This document shows, piece by piece, positions 1-8,058 of a stretch of DNA of 64,000 nucleotides. Source of the stretch: JAAYYF01 sp040255585. GTDB lineage: Bacteria > Deinococcota > Deinococci > Deinococcales > Trueperaceae. The DNA lies in assembly GCA_040255585.1 (NCBI GenBank), contig JBDZVI010000005.1, forward strand, positions 20,349-84,348, read 5' to 3'. Position numbers and translations under genes: made by a program. Below the pieces are notes generated by a model. The model was not told where the DNA came from, did no database searches, and was given only the letters and a program-made list of their open reading frames with translations. Position 1 is the first letter of the stretch; every line of letters starts with the position of its first letter.

Positions 1-1011
1 GTCGTTCTGTAGCTGATCGCGCTCGGCCACCTGCCCGGCCAGGTCGGCCGCCAGCGATTCGAGGCGGGCGCGGCTGACGAGCGCGAGAACGCTCTGGTCG
101 CCGGCGGCTACGCCCGCCGGGAGTTGGGAGATCGCAGCCGCGAGTCCGGCCGCCGTGGCGGCGTCGAGGGCGCCGGCGTCGACCAACGCCCTGACCTGGG
201 CCTCCAACGGCGTGGGCGACGCTTCCGTGCGCGCCTCCGCGGCGGCCGCGAGAAGGGCCTGCCTGGCCCCGTTCGACACGATCAGGATGTCCAACTCGGC
301 GAGGCGCGAGCGCGCGGACGCCTGCTGGACGGCCAGCTGCGCCAGCTGGCTCTGCAGGGCCTGCCGGGCGTCCTCCTTGGAGAAGGCCGTCCAGGCGTCC
401 CGGGCGACCGTAAGCTCGGCTTCCCGCGCGGCCAGTTCTCGACCGGCCGCCGTCACGGAGACGTCGACGGCGCCGCGCATCGCCTCCGTCGCCGCCCGCG
501 CGCTGGCCTGGGCCCAGGCGTTGGCGAGGTCCGCCGCCCCCTTCGGGCTGTCGGCGGTGGCCGTGTGCTGGACGGTGAGCTGGCCGCGCGACTGGTTCGA
601 CGTGTCGATCGCGGCGAGCTTGAGGCTCGACATGAGACGCCGCAGCCCTTCAGGGTCAGCCGCCTGGTCCTCATCGGTTGCCGCGGCCTCGCCGCCGCTC
701 CTCAGAGACTCCGTCAACACCGCGTTCGACAGCGCCAGCGACGTATACGACTGCACGCCCATGCCGACCTGGGGCACCAGGCTCGCGAGTTCTCCCGTGG
801 TGGTCGGCTGCGGGGCCGTTACCTGCACCGTGGCGCTGGCCACGTACGTCGCAGGACGCGTCGATAGGTAGCCGAAGGCGGCTAACGCGAAGGCTAGGGC
901 GACCGCGACGATGGTCACGAAGCCGCGACGGAAGATCAGGTAGAGCTCGCGGAGCGAGACCTCGTCGGTGTGCTCTATCCGAGTGCGCTCTATCTGGGGG
1001 TGCTCTGACAC
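1..1011 (-). CDS. Wzz-like polysaccharide chain-length/export protein, N-terminal part (cut by the left edge)
   Basis: 337 codons are visible and the gene runs off the left edge. The protein begins with a short polar segment, a basic RELYLIFRRG stretch and one membrane helix at about residues 31-50. A YVASATVQV strand follows. This order is typical of the Wzz/chain-length-determinant domain, an inner-membrane protein controlling surface polysaccharide length or export. From about residue 120 the visible sequence is rich in Ala, Leu, Glu and Gln and looks like the long extracytoplasmic helical hairpin of the family. A second membrane helix, and any fused tyrosine kinase, would lie outside the window. 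The GTG start is supported by AGGAG at 1021-1025, 9 nt upstream. Family assignment is from pattern only; a related coiled-coil membrane protein is possible. Confidence 0.75.
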   Translation of the reverse strand, partial: MSEHPQIERTRIEHTDEVSLRELYLIFRRGFVTIVAVALAFALAAFGYLSTRPATYVASATVQVTAPQPTTTGELASLVPQVGMGVQSYTSLALSNAVLTESLRSGGEAAATDEDQAADPEGLRRLMSSLKLAAIDTSNQSRGQLTVQHTATADSPKGAADLANAWAQASARAATEAMRGAVDVSVTAAGRELAAREAELTVARDAWTAFSKEDARQALQSQLAQLAVQQASARSRLAELDILIVSNGARQALLAAAAEARTEASPTPLEAQVRALVDAGALDAATAAGLAAAISQLPAGVAAGDQSVLALVSRARLESLAADLAGQVAERDQLQND

Positions 1012-1102
1012 GGTTGCTGACTCCTGGGGTGCTTTCGACGCCCGCCTAGGATACGTCGGGAAGCGGCACGTGGCTCTGACGGATCGACATCGGCGCGAGG
1101 AC

Positions 1103-2263
1103 CTACCGTCCAGCTACCTCGCGCAGCATGCCCGCGCGCTCCAACCGCTCCAACCACGGCCGCATGTCGCCCAACTCCAGACCGAGAGCGTCGGCGGTGC
1201 GGCCAAGGGTATCGCCCTTGCCGAGCGCCTCGAGGAGCCGTTGACCGTCGGGCCCGTGCTCGGAGCGGAAGGTCATGTGAAGGGCCGTCATGGGGTTCAG
1301 CGCGTCGCGACCGCGCAGCGTGAGGGCGAACCGGCGGTCCTCCCAGCCCGGGGGCTCATCGGGGAGTTCGAGCTGCGGCGCGCGCTCGACGGCCTGCTCC
1401 GCCAGAGCGTAGCGGCGCGTCGGACCTTCGGTCGGCGCCATGACCTCCAGGAACGGCTGGCCCTGCTTGTAGAAACGGAAACCAGCGCCGAAGACCTCTA
1501 GTCCGGTGAACGCGGTGCCGTCGGAGGGTGCCGAGCGGCCGAGCGCGAGGGCGGCGAGCGGGAGCACGACGGCGGGCTCGAGGGCGTCGAGCTCCAGGAG
1601 CCCCTTGGCGCGCGCCTGCCCCGCCTTCTGCAGTGCGCGCATGGCCTCGGCCCGGTCGTGGACGACTCCGCCGACCTCGTGCACGGCCGCCCTCACGCTC
1701 CCGCCGACGAGGAGGGCGACGGAGCGTTCGCGCTCGGTGGCGTAGCTCAGCGAGCCGTCGAAGCCCGACTCGTGGAGGCGCTCCAACAGGTCGGGGAGGT
1801 CGATGGCGCCGGGGGTAAGGCGCTGGGGCGGCGCGAGCCGCGGCAGCGCGCGCAGGAAGGGCGACTGGCTGGTCGGGAAGCGTGGCGGCAGCTGCGGGGT
1901 GACGGACGGCTCGTGCGTGTGGAGGTGGAACCGTTGTTCGGGCGCGTCGAGCCGCGCGTACGGCCCGAGCTTGAAGCTCGACTCGACCTGCCCGCGGGCG
2001 AGGAGGAGAAGCGTCGTCCCCTTGCCGTCGGCCAAAGCCAGCGTGCCGGAGTGCCGGATGGCACGCAGGTTCTCGAGCAGCCACTGGGCGCTGTGCTCGC
2101 CCGTGTCACCGAGCATCCCTTGCGCCCCGGCCACTCCGGCCGGGCCGGCGTCGGGCGCGCGGCCGCCGGCCGTTGGCGTCAGCCCCAAGGTCGCCTGCTC
2201 GCTCCGAGGCGTCGCCCCTTGAGCCAACCGAGCGCTGCGCTCGTTGCTGCCCGAATCCGTCAC
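1103..2263 (-). CDS. DUF4388-like (PatA N-terminal-like) protein
   Basis: A 386-residue soluble protein. After a low-complexity Ala/Gly-rich N-terminus (about residues 1-50), a segment beginning SAQWLLENLRAIRHSGTLAL and continuing to a 'gives a readout of a ligand or small molecule' style beta region (LLLLARGQVESSFKLG) resembles the DUF4388 domain found in bacterial signalling and gliding-associated proteins. The C-terminus (PWLERLERAGMLREV) looks like a winged-helix end. It starts with GTG and overlaps the stop of the upstream Nudix gene by 4 nt (GTGA), so the two are almost certainly co-translated. A clearer DUF4388 protein lies at 11673. Cellular role unknown; the domain call is moderate. 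Confidence 0.7.
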   Translation of the reverse strand: MTDSGSNERSARLAQGATPRSEQATLGLTPTAGGRAPDAGPAGVAGAQGMLGDTGEHSAQWLLENLRAIRHSGTLALADGKGTTLLLLARGQVESSFKLGPYARLDAPEQRFHLHTHEPSVTPQLPPRFPTSQSPFLRALPRLAPPQRLTPGAIDLPDLLERLHESGFDGSLSYATERERSVALLVGGSVRAAVHEVGGVVHDRAEAMRALQKAGQARAKGLLELDALEPAVVLPLAALALGRSAPSDGTAFTGLEVFGAGFRFYKQGQPFLEVMAPTEGPTRRYALAEQAVERAPQLELPDEPPGWEDRRFALTLRGRDALNPMTALHMTFRSEHGPDGQRLLEALGKGDTLGRTADALGLELGDMRPWLERLERAGMLREVAGR

Positions 2264-2712
2264 GAGCCCCGCTCCCCCTCGTTCAGGACACGCCTCAGGA
2301 GGTCGCGGTCAGTACGGTGCGTCAGGAGCTCGATGGCCTCTGATGGAGCGTAGAAGCCCCCCGCGACGAACGCCTCCTCCGTCACGTTGGTGGTCGTGTC
2401 GTCCGCCTCGCAACGGAACCAGGTGATGAGGCGCTGCACACCCCTCGGGTTGCGGTAGTAGGTCGTCCAGGTGCGTTTGGGGTGGTCACAGCGCGCTTTC
2501 ACGCCCGCCTCCTCGGCGACCTCCCTGAGGGCCGCCTGCAGCTGGGTCTCTCCCAGTTCGACATGTCCCTTGGGGAAGACCCACTGGCCGCTACCGTGCT
2601 TGAGGAGGAGCACCTTCCCGCCAGGCCCGAACACCACGCCGCCGGCGCCGGCCTCCGTCGAGGCGGCCACGTCGCGCTGATCGCGTGTTCTGTCGTGGTA
2701 GTGGCGGGACAT
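2260..2712 (-). CDS. Nudix hydrolase
   Basis: A 150-residue Nudix-family pyrophosphohydrolase. The Nudix box GX5EX7REUXEEXGU is intact at about residues 49-71 (GHVELGE, then REVAEEAGV), preceded by the usual LLLKHGSGQWVFPKG strand. Such enzymes cleave nucleoside diphosphates linked to another group; the substrate (for example Ap4A, oxidised dNTP or a sugar nucleotide) cannot be told from sequence. The length is normal for a single-domain member. The ATG start has TAGCAT 8 nt upstream and no Shine-Dalgarno, so the mRNA is probably leaderless. It is first in a two-gene unit with the DUF4388-like gene, overlapping it by 4 nt. Confidence 0.9.
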   Translation of the reverse strand: MSRHYHDRTRDQRDVAASTEAGAGGVVFGPGGKVLLLKHGSGQWVFPKGHVELGETQLQAALREVAEEAGVKARCDHPKRTWTTYYRNPRGVQRLITWFRCEADDTTTNVTEEAFVAGGFYAPSEAIELLTHRTDRDLLRRVLNEGERGS

Positions 2713-2720
2713 GCCCCAAC

Positions 2721-2726
2721 ATGCTA
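2721..2726 (-). promoter_or_regulatory. -10 element (TAGCAT) of leaderless Nudix gene
   Basis: TANNNT hexamer 8 nt before the ATG at 2712, with no ribosome-binding site between them. Confidence 0.6.
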
Positions 2727-2799
2727 CACCGCTACCAGAAAGGCGCTCAGGGAGCCGGTCGGGGTCCGCGACGCCCGCACCCCGGGCCCCGTCAGGGCA

Positions 2800-4368
2800 T
2801 CAGCGCCTGGCGACCAGCCCGCCGCCGTGTAAGAACTCGAGGAGGCCATCGGCCAGCGCTTTGGCGAGCTTGCCCTGGTAACTGTCCGTGGCCAAGTCGC
2901 GACCTTCCTCGGGGTTGCTGACGAAACCGAGCTCCACGAGGATGGCCGGGATGCGCGCCGTGCGGATCACGTAGAACAGGTTGGCTCTCACGCCGCGGTC
3001 GCGGGCTCCCGTGGCGTCTATGAGGTTGCGTTGCACGGTCTCGGCCAGAGTGAGCGAGTAGTTGAGTTGCGCCTCGCGCAGGATGTCCGCCGCGAGGTCG
3101 CGTGCGCTGGCGCGCGCCTCCTCCGTGAGAGCCTGGCCCTCGGTGCCGCCGCCGTTCTCCTCGATGGCCCTGTCGATCAGGGAAGGATTCAGCGGCTCTC
3201 CGAACACCCAGGTCTCGATGCCGGAAGCCGAGGCGTTGGCGGCCGAGTTCGCGTGGATCGAGACGAAGACGTTGCGTTCCGGCGTGGCGAAGAGGGAGCG
3301 CTGTTGGAGGGTGAGGAACGTGTCGTCACCCCGCGTGAGGATGACGTCGACCCCCTCGGCCTCGAGGAGCTGCTTGAGCTTCATCGCGACGGAGAGCACG
3401 ATCTGTTTCTCGATGGCGAAGCCAGTCGCCCCCGGATCGTGGCCGCCGTGGCCGGCGTCGATGACCACGACCTGCCGGTGCTCCGGCACGACCTGGAGCG
3501 CCTCCTGTATAGCCGGCTCGGTCTGCCCGGCTCCAGGGGCCGGCTGGAGCGCCGTCACGGCGTTGCCGCGTACGCTCGGCGCGAAGTCGACGTACAACGT
3601 GCGGCCGGTCGCTTTCGGCACGATGCCGACGCGGAAGCCGCTACCGGAAGCCTCGAGGTCGAACTTGGTGTGGACGCCGATCGTGACGCGCCCAGCCTCC
3701 GCCGTGACGCCGACCGCGCTGAGGTTGGGATCGTCGACCGCCACGTCGTAGGATTCCGAGCGCGCGCCCGGCAGGACGATCACGAAGGCCTTCCCGCCGG
3801 CCGCGACCTGGTAGTCGGCGTTCTCCGGGATGTCGATGGCGACGCGCGAGACGCCGTCGGTCAGGCCGGTCCGCGCCCGTGCGAGCGTGTAGCCGAGACG
3901 GTCGGCCGTGTCGATGGTGATGATGTGACGTTCGGCGTTCCACGAGCTCACGCCCTCGAAGGCCGCGACGAGCGGAGTTATGGCCACGTACGCGACCCCG
4001 TCGACGAGGATGGCAAGCGGGCTCGCCAGAGTGGTCTGACCGCCGACCGGCGGGGAGAGGGTGACGGTGCCCGGCGCCTTGATCAAGCCGGCCGCGATAT
4101 CGGACGTGGCCTTGAAGCGCGCCGTCCTGAGGCCGTCTGAGAAGACGAGGACTTTCTCGTCTGCGACGTAGCTGACGGTTAGCTTCAAGGCTTCTGCTAG
4201 AGGCTGAGCCCTCGCGAAGGCGTTGGAGCTGTCGCCCTGTTTGATGAAGTAGTAGGGGCCGGCCTCATCCAGCAAGCCGCCGTTGACCGCGAGGTAGTTG
4301 TGCCGCTCCTGAGCGGCGGCGGTGACGCAAGTCAACAGCAGGGTGAGGATTAGGAACAGCCGCTTCAC
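2800..4368 (-). CDS. N-acetylmuramoyl-L-alanine amidase, AMIN + Amidase_3 (AmiC-like)
   Basis: A 522-residue secreted cell-wall hydrolase that would cut the amide bond between MurNAc and the stem peptide. Order: signal peptide (KRLFLILTLLLTCVTAAAQ, residues 2-20), a copper-amine-oxidase-N-like stalk domain (about 25-150), an AMIN-like beta domain (about 165-260) and the Amidase_3 catalytic domain (about 295-520). Zinc and catalytic residues are visible: DAGHGGHDPG, the following Glu in FAIEKQ, SIHANS, and the late ELGFVSNPEE glutamate. The GTG start is preferred over the longer frame because it begins exactly at the signal peptide and has TAGACT 10 nt upstream. The catalytic domain with AMIN targeting resembles amidases activated by EnvC-type proteins, and an EnvC-like gene lies 3.7 kb away. 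Confidence 0.92.
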   Translation of the reverse strand: MKRLFLILTLLLTCVTAAAQERHNYLAVNGGLLDEAGPYYFIKQGDSSNAFARAQPLAEALKLTVSYVADEKVLVFSDGLRTARFKATSDIAAGLIKAPGTVTLSPPVGGQTTLASPLAILVDGVAYVAITPLVAAFEGVSSWNAERHIITIDTADRLGYTLARARTGLTDGVSRVAIDIPENADYQVAAGGKAFVIVLPGARSESYDVAVDDPNLSAVGVTAEAGRVTIGVHTKFDLEASGSGFRVGIVPKATGRTLYVDFAPSVRGNAVTALQPAPGAGQTEPAIQEALQVVPEHRQVVVIDAGHGGHDPGATGFAIEKQIVLSVAMKLKQLLEAEGVDVILTRGDDTFLTLQQRSLFATPERNVFVSIHANSAANASASGIETWVFGEPLNPSLIDRAIEENGGGTEGQALTEEARASARDLAADILREAQLNYSLTLAETVQRNLIDATGARDRGVRANLFYVIRTARIPAILVELGFVSNPEEGRDLATDSYQGKLAKALADGLLEFLHGGGLVARR

Positions 4369-4378
4369 GTCGCCGGGG

Positions 4379-4384
4379 AGTCTA
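4379..4384 (-). promoter_or_regulatory. -10 element (TAGACT) of amidase gene
   Basis: TANNNT hexamer 10 nt before the GTG start at 4368. No Shine-Dalgarno is seen, so a very short or absent leader is likely. Confidence 0.45.
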
Positions 4385-4512
4385 TCACGCGCCACCGGGG
4401 TCGAAACATGAGGAAATTCGCGCCAGAGCGGCTTAATGAGCCTCACGGTGGGCGTTGCTCAGCGAGTTGGTCGGACCATTCGGTCGGGTCGGTGGTCGGG
4501 TTGGAAGTCGAG

Positions 4513-4854
4513 TCAGTGGTCGGTGCCGCGCTCGACGGGGCCGGGCACCGGCTGTGTGGCCGAGGTCTCCTCGAGCTGCCGCAAGCGCGCCTGCGCGGCG
4601 TCTTCCGTCGTCAGCCGCGCGGCCCCGTCCTCGAGGTGGTGGTAGAGGGACTCCACGTCGGCCCTCAGCCGCGTGATCAACTGTCCTGACTCCTGGAAGT
4701 GCTGCGCCACCTCGCCCTGGAAGCGGTCCAGGACGGCCTGCAGCTGCCGGAGGCGTTGCTCGCTCGGCTGCCGGCCGCGCAGGTAGATCGAGAGCCCCCA
4801 ACCGGCTCCGACACCGACCAGGAAGGCCACTCCGGCCCATAACCACACGCTCAT
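4513..4854 (-). CDS. YhcB/ZapG-like (DUF1043) membrane-anchored coiled-coil protein
   Basis: A 113-residue protein with an N-terminal membrane helix (WLWAGVAFLVGVGAGWGLSIYL, residues 4-25) and a cytoplasmic helical region. The stretch VAQHFQESGQLITRL followed by DVESLYHHLEDGAARL matches the core pattern of E. coli YhcB (ZapG), where VSHFARSAELLDTM is followed by DYRQLYQHM. YhcB coordinates cell-envelope growth and division in gammaproteobacteria. The ATG at 4854 is chosen because it starts just before the helix and has TATGCT 7 nt upstream; a longer open frame exists but would put 97 unlike residues in front. It is divergent from the metallopeptidase gene. The family call rests on a short motif. 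Confidence 0.72.
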   Translation of the reverse strand: MSVWLWAGVAFLVGVGAGWGLSIYLRGRQPSEQRLRQLQAVLDRFQGEVAQHFQESGQLITRLRADVESLYHHLEDGAARLTTEDAAQARLRQLEETSATQPVPGPVERGTDH

Positions 4855-4861
4855 GCCGCCG

Positions 4862-4867
4862 AGCATA
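4862..4867 (-). promoter_or_regulatory. -10 element (TATGCT) of YhcB-like gene
   Basis: TANNNT 7 nt before ATG 4854; the divergent partner's -10 is at 4915-4920. Confidence 0.6.
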
Positions 4868-4914
4868 GCAAGCACCCACGATCGTCCCAGTGTCTTCCTC
4901 AGGGCCCCTTCCCC

Positions 4915-4920
4915 TACACT
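4915..4920 (+). promoter_or_regulatory. -10 element (TACACT) of HEWGH peptidase gene
   Basis: TACACT 9 nt before ATG 4930, no ribosome-binding site. Confidence 0.6.
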
Positions 4921-4929
4921 GCGGCCAGC

Positions 4930-5829
4930 ATGGCGAACCCAGGACGAGCCAAACGCGATGGTCGGCCAGGCGGGGCGGCTGGCGGCACGTCGGGAGGTCC
5001 CGCGGCCAGCCCCTCCGCCAACCCGGCAACGGCGTTGACAGGCGTTTACCTGAGGCCACTGCGCGACGACCTCCTGCCGGCTCGCCACTCGGCAGGCGCG
5101 CGCAGGCGGGCGGGGCAGCTCCAGGCGTTCCTGCGGCCGTTGCACGAGGTGGCCCGCGTCGCGCTACGTTCGGAGGCCGACGTGACGCTCCTGGTCGTCG
5201 ACTCGCGCGACTGGTACAAGCTGGCGCGTTACCCGTACGGCCTGCCGTTCGCCCGCACGGCCATCGGAGGCGCTCAGGCGAACGTGATCGTGGCCGCCGA
5301 CCATCAGCCGCGGCTGCTGCAGCAGTTCGACGGCGCCATGCTCGCCGCGGCCCGCGCGGGCGTAGGCGCCCCGGCGCAACTCGGTGAGTTCATCGACCTG
5401 CTGGTCGGGCACGAATGGGGCCACGCCGTCGCCAACCTGAGCGGCTTGCGCACGCGCCTCAAGTGGCTTGACGAGTTGAACGCGACGTACCTCTTCGTGC
5501 AGGCGCTGCGGGCCACCTCGCAGACCGACGTGCTGGTGCGCCTGGCCGAGTGGTCGAAGTGGCAGGTGGCGGGAACGAGCACCGCGGCCGGCGACCTCGC
5601 CGCGTTCGAGTACCCGCGCACGCGGGCCGGCTGGGACCGGCTCCTCTGGTACCAGGGGGTCTTCGCCGAGCGCGCCATCGAGTTGTCGGCGCGTCGTGGC
5701 TGGGACTACCTGACGGAGCTGCGGTCCGTCCTCCCACCCGGGGACAGGGGGGAACTGGCCCGTAAGCTCGTCGAGCTCGAGCCCAGCTTCCGACCATGGT
5801 TCGCAGTGTTCGGTCGGAAGGGCAAGTGA
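4930..5829 (+). CDS. Putative zinc metallopeptidase (HEWGH motif), unassigned family
   Basis: A 299-residue protein of no family I can name. Residues 1-40 are Gly/Pro/Ala-rich and probably disordered. The core contains LVGHEWGHAVANLSG at about residues 158-172, a HExxH zinc-peptidase motif, followed some 20 residues later by KWLDELNATYLF, whose E-x-N could provide the third ligand (gluzincin style). No signal peptide or membrane helix is evident, so it is likely cytoplasmic. The -10 hexamer lies 9 nt before the ATG. It is convergent with the downstream cyclase gene. Function unknown; HExxH can occur by chance, but the surrounding hydrophobic pattern fits an active-site helix. Confidence 0.75.
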   Translation: MANPGRAKRDGRPGGAAGGTSGGPAASPSANPATALTGVYLRPLRDDLLPARHSAGARRRAGQLQAFLRPLHEVARVALRSEADVTLLVVDSRDWYKLARYPYGLPFARTAIGGAQANVIVAADHQPRLLQQFDGAMLAAARAGVGAPAQLGEFIDLLVGHEWGHAVANLSGLRTRLKWLDELNATYLFVQALRATSQTDVLVRLAEWSKWQVAGTSTAAGDLAAFEYPRTRAGWDRLLWYQGVFAERAIELSARRGWDYLTELRSVLPPGDRGELARKLVELEPSFRPWFAVFGRKGK

Positions 5830-5845
5830 GGGCACGCGTTCGGGT

Positions 5846-5898
5846 GTCGGCGCGCTCGTGGCGGCCCGCCCGCTCCAGGCTCGCCCTCACGCGCCGAC
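5846..5898. terminator. Possible convergent terminator stem
   Basis: Between the convergent genes ending at 5829 and 5905, GTCGGCGCG (5846-5854) pairs with CGCGCCGAC (5890-5898) around a 35-nt loop. There is no U-tract, so this is a weak call. Confidence 0.3.
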
Positions 5899-5904
5899 CC
5901 GACC

Positions 5905-8019
5905 CTACGTCAGGAGCGCGAGGTCGTGACCGAGCTGTTCGAGCACCCTGCCAAGGTCGCGGCGCGCTTCGGGCGCGCAGCGTTCGAGGTAGCCCTCCGC
6001 CTGCTCGAACGCTGCGCGCGCGCGTTCGGCGGCCCCGAGGCTGAGCGCCGCCTGGATCAGGGCGAGGGAGCCTTCCGCCAGGAGCTCCGGCGGTATCGGG
6101 AGGCCGAGCAGGCGCTCGAACAGGTCGAACGCGCGTGCCGAGTCGTCCTGCGCGGTGGCCAGGTCGGCGGCGGCGAGGTAGTGGGCGTAGGCGGCGTCCG
6201 GCGCTCCACCCAAGGCGAAGTGCTCGGCGGTCATGGCCGAGAAGGTCAGCGGCGCGTTGCGCTCGAGCCACGCCGCGATGCGCAGGTGCAGCACCGGTCG
6301 CTCCGAGAACGGGATCATGCGCAGCAGGCCGTTGCGCAGGAACTCGCTCTGGAAGCGGTACTCCAGCTCGTCGGGGATCGAGGAGGTCGTCTGGCCGACG
6401 AGCATCTTCTCGCGCAAGAGCACCTCGACGTCGCCCGAGACGGTCGGGCCGGCCAGTTCTCGCAGCAGCCCCTCCCACACCACCTCGCCGGCGAAGGCGG
6501 CGTGGGCGAGCAACCGGCGATGGGGGGCGTCGATCATGTCGAGACGCGCCTGCAGCAGGGAGGCGAGCGAGCCGGGGAACGAGTCGAGCGAGGCGACGGA
6601 GAGAGCCCTCCCGAGCTCGAGCACGAACGCAGGCACACCGCCGACCTGCTCCACCAGGCCGGCGGCGGCCGTGCGTAGAGTCGGCCCCGCCACCTCACCG
6701 AGGAGCCTGAGGCTCTCGTCGGGTGTGAGCGCGGGGAGGTGCACGGCCGTAGGGTGGTCGACGGCATGACGGCGCGAGGTGCGCAGTATGAGCATGGGCG
6801 CCTCTGCCGCGGCGGCCAAGGCGAGGAACTCGCGCGAAGCGGGGTCGCTTGGCTCGTTCTCGACCACGAGGACGAGCGGCCGCACCTGCTCGTGCTCTGT
6901 GCCAGGACCCCGGCGCGTGAGGGCGACAAGGAGGTCGCGCCAGGCCAGGTTGGTCCTGTCGATGCTGCGCCTCTCTATGCGCGTCCAGGTGGAGCGCTGA
7001 GCGAGATCGAGGCTCTCGAGGATGAGCTGGTGCCAGCGCGGCTCGCCAGGCAAGAGGCCGTGCAACAGGCGTTGCACGCGTTGCGCGGCGGACCGCGGCT
7101 CCTCGGCCAGGTGCAGCGCGAAGAGCTGGCGACCCAGGCCTGTGAACGCCAGGTCCTCCGTGACGGACTGTTCGAGCCAGAGCACCAGGGGCCGGCCCCC
7201 GAGGCGCTTGAGGAACTCGCGCGCGAGGCGCGTCTTGCCGCGGCCTGCCTCTCCGACCAACCAGGCCTCGTGCGCGGTGCCGCTCGCGATCACCTCATCG
7301 TAGACGGACTTGAGGACCGCCAGTTCGTTGACGCGGCCTATGAACGGGACGTGGGCGTACGGGTCGGTCTGCTGCTGCTTCGGCATGACCAGCCGGTGCG
7401 CGGAGGTGACGTCCGGGAAGCCGTGCAGGCTGATGGGCCCGGTCGACTGGTAGTGGATGCGGTGACGAGTGGCCTGGTGCGTCTCGGGTCCGACCCATAC
7501 GTCGCCGGGCGCCGCGGCCTCCTCCAGCCGCGCGGCCAGGTTGACGGCGCTGCCCATCACCGTGTACGAGCGCACCCTGCCGGAACCGATGGCCCCGGCG
7601 ATGACGATCCCCGTGTTGACGCCCGCGCGGCCTTTGAGGGGCAGGCCCCTGGTCTTGCCGATGTCCTCGATGGCCCGCAGGCTGGCGGCGCCTGCCAGCA
7701 CGGCCCGCAGGGCGTCGTCGGGGTGCGAGTGCGGCGCCCCGAACAGGGCGAGCAGCCCGTCGCCCTTGAGCGCGTCGACGTAGCCGTCGTAAGTCTCTAC
7801 CACCCCCGTGACGACCGTCAGGACCTCGTCGGCCAGGTCGCGCAGGTCCTCCGGATCGAGGTCGCGCGTCAGGCCGCTGAAGCCGGAGAGGTCGACGAAG
7901 AGCATGGTCACGCGCCGCCGCTCGCGGGCAGCGCCGGCCTGCCGGTCGAGGGGCACTCCGCACATGCCGCAGTAGCGCATGCCCGTCGGGTTGGCCGTGC
8001 CGCACGCCGAGCACACCAC
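5905..8019 (-). CDS. Class III adenylate/guanylate cyclase fused to an AAA/ATPase (zinc ribbon at N-terminus)
   Basis: A 704-residue multidomain regulator. Residues 1-22 form a zinc ribbon (CSACG and CGMCG pairs). Residues about 35-205 are a class III cyclase domain: LFVDLSGFS carries the first metal Asp, ALKGDGLLALFG the Lys and second Asp, and VNLAARLE the transition-state Asn/Arg. The Lys favours ATP as substrate. An AAA-type ATPase follows from FIGRVNELAVL (about 223), with the Walker A GEAGRGKT near 256, and the C-terminal third is helical, TPR-like. This is the cyclase-MalT/AfsR-like architecture used by large signalling ATPases. GTG start with AGGAGG 7 nt upstream. The gene follows the EnvC-like gene after about 40 nt and may be co-transcribed with it. 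Signal and target unknown. Confidence 0.88.
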   Translation of the reverse strand: MVCSACGTANPTGMRYCGMCGVPLDRQAGAARERRRVTMLFVDLSGFSGLTRDLDPEDLRDLADEVLTVVTGVVETYDGYVDALKGDGLLALFGAPHSHPDDALRAVLAGAASLRAIEDIGKTRGLPLKGRAGVNTGIVIAGAIGSGRVRSYTVMGSAVNLAARLEEAAAPGDVWVGPETHQATRHRIHYQSTGPISLHGFPDVTSAHRLVMPKQQQTDPYAHVPFIGRVNELAVLKSVYDEVIASGTAHEAWLVGEAGRGKTRLAREFLKRLGGRPLVLWLEQSVTEDLAFTGLGRQLFALHLAEEPRSAAQRVQRLLHGLLPGEPRWHQLILESLDLAQRSTWTRIERRSIDRTNLAWRDLLVALTRRGPGTEHEQVRPLVLVVENEPSDPASREFLALAAAAEAPMLILRTSRRHAVDHPTAVHLPALTPDESLRLLGEVAGPTLRTAAAGLVEQVGGVPAFVLELGRALSVASLDSFPGSLASLLQARLDMIDAPHRRLLAHAAFAGEVVWEGLLRELAGPTVSGDVEVLLREKMLVGQTTSSIPDELEYRFQSEFLRNGLLRMIPFSERPVLHLRIAAWLERNAPLTFSAMTAEHFALGGAPDAAYAHYLAAADLATAQDDSARAFDLFERLLGLPIPPELLAEGSLALIQAALSLGAAERARAAFEQAEGYLERCAPEARRDLGRVLEQLGHDLALLT

Positions 8020-8058
8020 GTTCAGGCCTCCTGACCGAACGCGCGCGTGGTCATGGAC

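Noticed and set aside
4433..5059. Alternative minus-strand frame of 208 codons over the YhcB-like gene
   Set aside because: The other frame gives a membrane helix plus YhcB pattern; this one is Arg/Gly/Pro-rich without features.
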